From contig JAITBA010000172.1 of the NCBI GenBank assembly GCA_031283835.1, positions 1 to 5,807 on the forward strand: a stretch of 5,807 nt of DNA, in the 5' to 3' direction. A program made the position numbers and the translations under genes. Origin of the DNA: Oscillospiraceae bacterium (GTDB taxonomy: Bacteria > Bacillota > Clostridia > Oscillospirales > Acutalibacteraceae). The notes beneath the pieces were generated by a model, which saw only the letters and a program-made list of their open reading frames with translations, was not told the origin of the DNA and made no database searches. This document shows, one piece after another, positions 4,433-5,807 of the stretch (position 1 is the stretch's first letter; every line of letters begins with the position of its first letter).

Positions 4433-5149
4433 ATGCACACTGCGCAAATACATCACACCGAAACCTTTGGCACCGTGGACGGGCCGGGGGTGCGGTTTGT
4501 GTTTTTTTTGCAGGGCTGCCCGCTGCGCTGCGCCTATTGCCACAACCCCGACGCCATTGCGCTCACGGGCGGCGAAAGCTGGAGCACCGACCGGGCAGTG
4601 CAGGAGGTGCTGCGCTACCGGCACTTTGTGCAAGGCGTCACGTTTTCGGGCGGGGAACCGCTGCTGCAGCCCGACTTTGTGGCGGAAGCAGCGCGGCGGC
4701 TGCAAGCCATGGGCATTCCTTCGGCCATCGACACCGCCGGTGCCCCCGATTTGCCCCGCTGCACCGCCGCCATCGACGCTGCCGAACTGCTGCTGCTTGA
4801 CGTGAAGGCCGCAGGCGACGACCTGGCGCGCCAACTCACGGGGCATGGCGCGGCGCGGTCTTTTCTCACTTTGGATTATTGCGAACACACAGGCAAGCAG
4901 GTGTGGCTGCGTCACGTGCTGGTGCCGGGCCACACCCTCAAAAGCAAGCAGCTGCGCGCCCTTGCCGAGCGCCTGCGCCCCTACAAATGCATCGAACGCA
5001 TTGAACTGCTGCCATTCCACCAGCTGGGCGCGCACAAATGGCAAGCCACCGGCATGGACTATCCGCTGAAGGACCTGCCCCCCGCCGACCACGAGGCCGT
5101 GGAAGAAGCCGCCGACTTTCTGATGGACATGGGCTTTAAAGTACAATAG
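4433..5149 (+). CDS. pflA: Pyruvate formate-lyase activating enzyme (radical SAM)
   Basis: This cytoplasmic radical SAM enzyme uses a [4Fe-4S] cluster and S-adenosylmethionine to put the glycyl radical on pyruvate formate-lyase, which then cleaves pyruvate plus CoA to acetyl-CoA and formate. The 238-residue length fits the simple PFL activase without the extra ferredoxin domain of other glycyl-radical activases. Key motifs are TFGTVDGPGVRFVFFLQGCP (residues 11-30) and the cluster ligands C29, C33 and C36 in CPLRCAYC. Also present are the SAM-binding TFSGGEPLLQ (70-79), a DTAG strand (100-103), LLLLDVKA (119-126) and the C-terminal ELLPFHQLGAHKW region. GGAGG at 4422-4426 is 6 bases before the ATG. 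Two tandem promoters lie upstream. The substrate gene pflB, often adjacent, is not in the window, so another glycyl-radical partner cannot be fully excluded. Confidence 0.92.
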   Translation: MHTAQIHHTETFGTVDGPGVRFVFFLQGCPLRCAYCHNPDAIALTGGESWSTDRAVQEVLRYRHFVQGVTFSGGEPLLQPDFVAEAARRLQAMGIPSAIDTAGAPDLPRCTAAIDAAELLLLDVKAAGDDLARQLTGHGAARSFLTLDYCEHTGKQVWLRHVLVPGHTLKSKQLRALAERLRPYKCIERIELLPFHQLGAHKWQATGMDYPLKDLPPADHEAVEEAADFLMDMGFKVQ

Positions 5150-5201
5150 CGGCGCGATCGCCCGGGGTTCCCAAAAAAACACAACAGACGGAGGGCTGCT
5201 T

Positions 5202-5807
5202 TTGCCGGATTCACAAGATTATTTCATCCCCCATTTGCGCGATTTGCAGCGGCGCGGCGGCGCGGGCACGTTCCTCACACCCGTGCAGGCAGCCCAGGCA
5301 CAGCGCGTGTTTGGCAACGCCGTCACGCTCAACGGCGGCTTTGCCCAGGCGGAACGCGTCGTGCCCGTTTTTGGCGCACATGCCCGCGATTGTTATATTG
5401 CGGCCATCAAGCTCACGTTCCGCGCGCAGGATTGCATTGGCCATCGGGACGTGCTGGGCGCGGCGCTGGCTTTGGGCCTGGAGCGCGGCGTGCTGGGGGA
5501 TATCCTCACCGGTCAAGGCGAAGCTTGGCTGGTGTGCTTGCCTCGCGCGGCGTGCTTTTTGTGCGAAAACCTGACGAAGGTTGGCAAAGTTGGCGTAAAA
5601 GCAACGCAAATACCTTTGAAAGAACTGCCCGTTCCGGCAAAAAATTCGCGGGAGATCCGCGGCACCGTGCCTTCTCTGCGGCTGGACGCCGTGCTGTCGG
5701 AAGCGTTCGCACTTTCCCGCGGGAAAGCGGAAGAGGCTCTGCGGGCCCGCCTTGTGCGGCTGAATCACAAAGAACTATCCAGCGGAACCAGGCAACTGCG
5801 CGCGGGC
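5202..5807 (+). CDS. ylmH: YlmH-family S4-domain RNA-binding protein, N-terminal 202 residues (cut by the window edge)
   Basis: The frame is open from TTG 5202 to the right edge. Strong matches to YlmH are HRDVLGAALALGLERGVLGDIL (in 81-102), NLTKVGKVGVKATQIP (123-138) and SLRLDAVLSEAFALSRGKAE (158-177); the last begins the S4 RNA-binding domain. The end of the S4 domain is missing, and full-length proteins are about 255 residues. YlmH binds the large ribosomal subunit and tRNA and has been linked to rescue of stalled 50S complexes, partly like RqcP. In Bacillus the gene lies in the ylm-divIVA cluster; here it follows pflA by 52 bases, probably on the same transcript. Start: GGAGGG (5190-5195) is 6 bases before TTG, and no ATG or GTG is suitably placed, so a TTG start is likely. 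Confidence 0.88.
   Translation, partial: MPDSQDYFIPHLRDLQRRGGAGTFLTPVQAAQAQRVFGNAVTLNGGFAQAERVVPVFGAHARDCYIAAIKLTFRAQDCIGHRDVLGAALALGLERGVLGDILTGQGEAWLVCLPRAACFLCENLTKVGKVGVKATQIPLKELPVPAKNSREIRGTVPSLRLDAVLSEAFALSRGKAEEALRARLVRLNHKELSSGTRQLRAG

Noticed and set aside
5154..5161. GCGATCGC octamer between pflA and ylmH (like the cyanobacterial HIP1 repeat)
   Set aside because: Only this one copy was noticed, and a single GC-rich palindrome of eight bases carries no weight.
4334..5182. 282-codon open frame on the minus strand across pflA
   Set aside because: Antisense to the unmistakable radical SAM gene, spans its promoters, and has no family resemblance.

Overview
The window looks like chromosomal DNA of an endospore-forming, probably anaerobic clostridial Firmicute with GC-rich coding sequence. 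An Oscillospiraceae-type gut organism is my inference, not proven. Three things support this: the start of the forespore sigma factor sigG at the left edge, a pair of CotF-type spore coat genes, and a pyruvate formate-lyase activating enzyme. Promoters are Gram-positive sigma-A type (TTGACA-17-TATAAT) with strong AGGAGG-like ribosome binding sites.

Layout from left to right. At 1-114 (minus) is the N-terminal end of sigG, with a possible sigma-G-type promoter behind it. It diverges from a gene at 307-2373 (plus), driven by a consensus sigma-A promoter. That gene encodes a 688-residue secreted surface protein with InlB-type GYxFVGW repeats, a Big2 domain and an aromatic-rich C-terminal membrane segment. 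A 167-bp gap with a 41-nt hairpin leads to two short coat genes (2541-2726 and 2745-3023, plus), probably one late-sporulation operon. The gap at 3024-3306 holds a perfect GC palindrome, an AT-rich direct repeat, an unexplained GC-rich structured stretch and a bidirectional terminator. The terminator separates the coat genes from a converging two-gene minus-strand operon: a YbjN-like protein (3636-4100) followed by a small unrecognised beta-rich protein (3307-3618).

From 4101 to 4432 there is no gene. This interval carries a divergent sigma-A promoter for the minus operon and two plus-strand promoters created by a 78/79-bp tandem duplication. They lie ahead of pflA (4433-5149, plus). The S4-domain RNA-binding protein YlmH follows 52 bp later from a TTG start and runs off the right edge (5202-5807).

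The genes do not form a single pathway. The left half is sporulation and cell surface, and the right half is housekeeping (glycyl-radical metabolism and ribosome-associated RNA binding). I see no CRISPR array, transposase, tRNA, rRNA or defence gene. No complete novel system is evident. The best leads are the duplicated pflA promoter, the YbjN-like/beta-protein operon, and the structured intergenic element at about 3110-3255.
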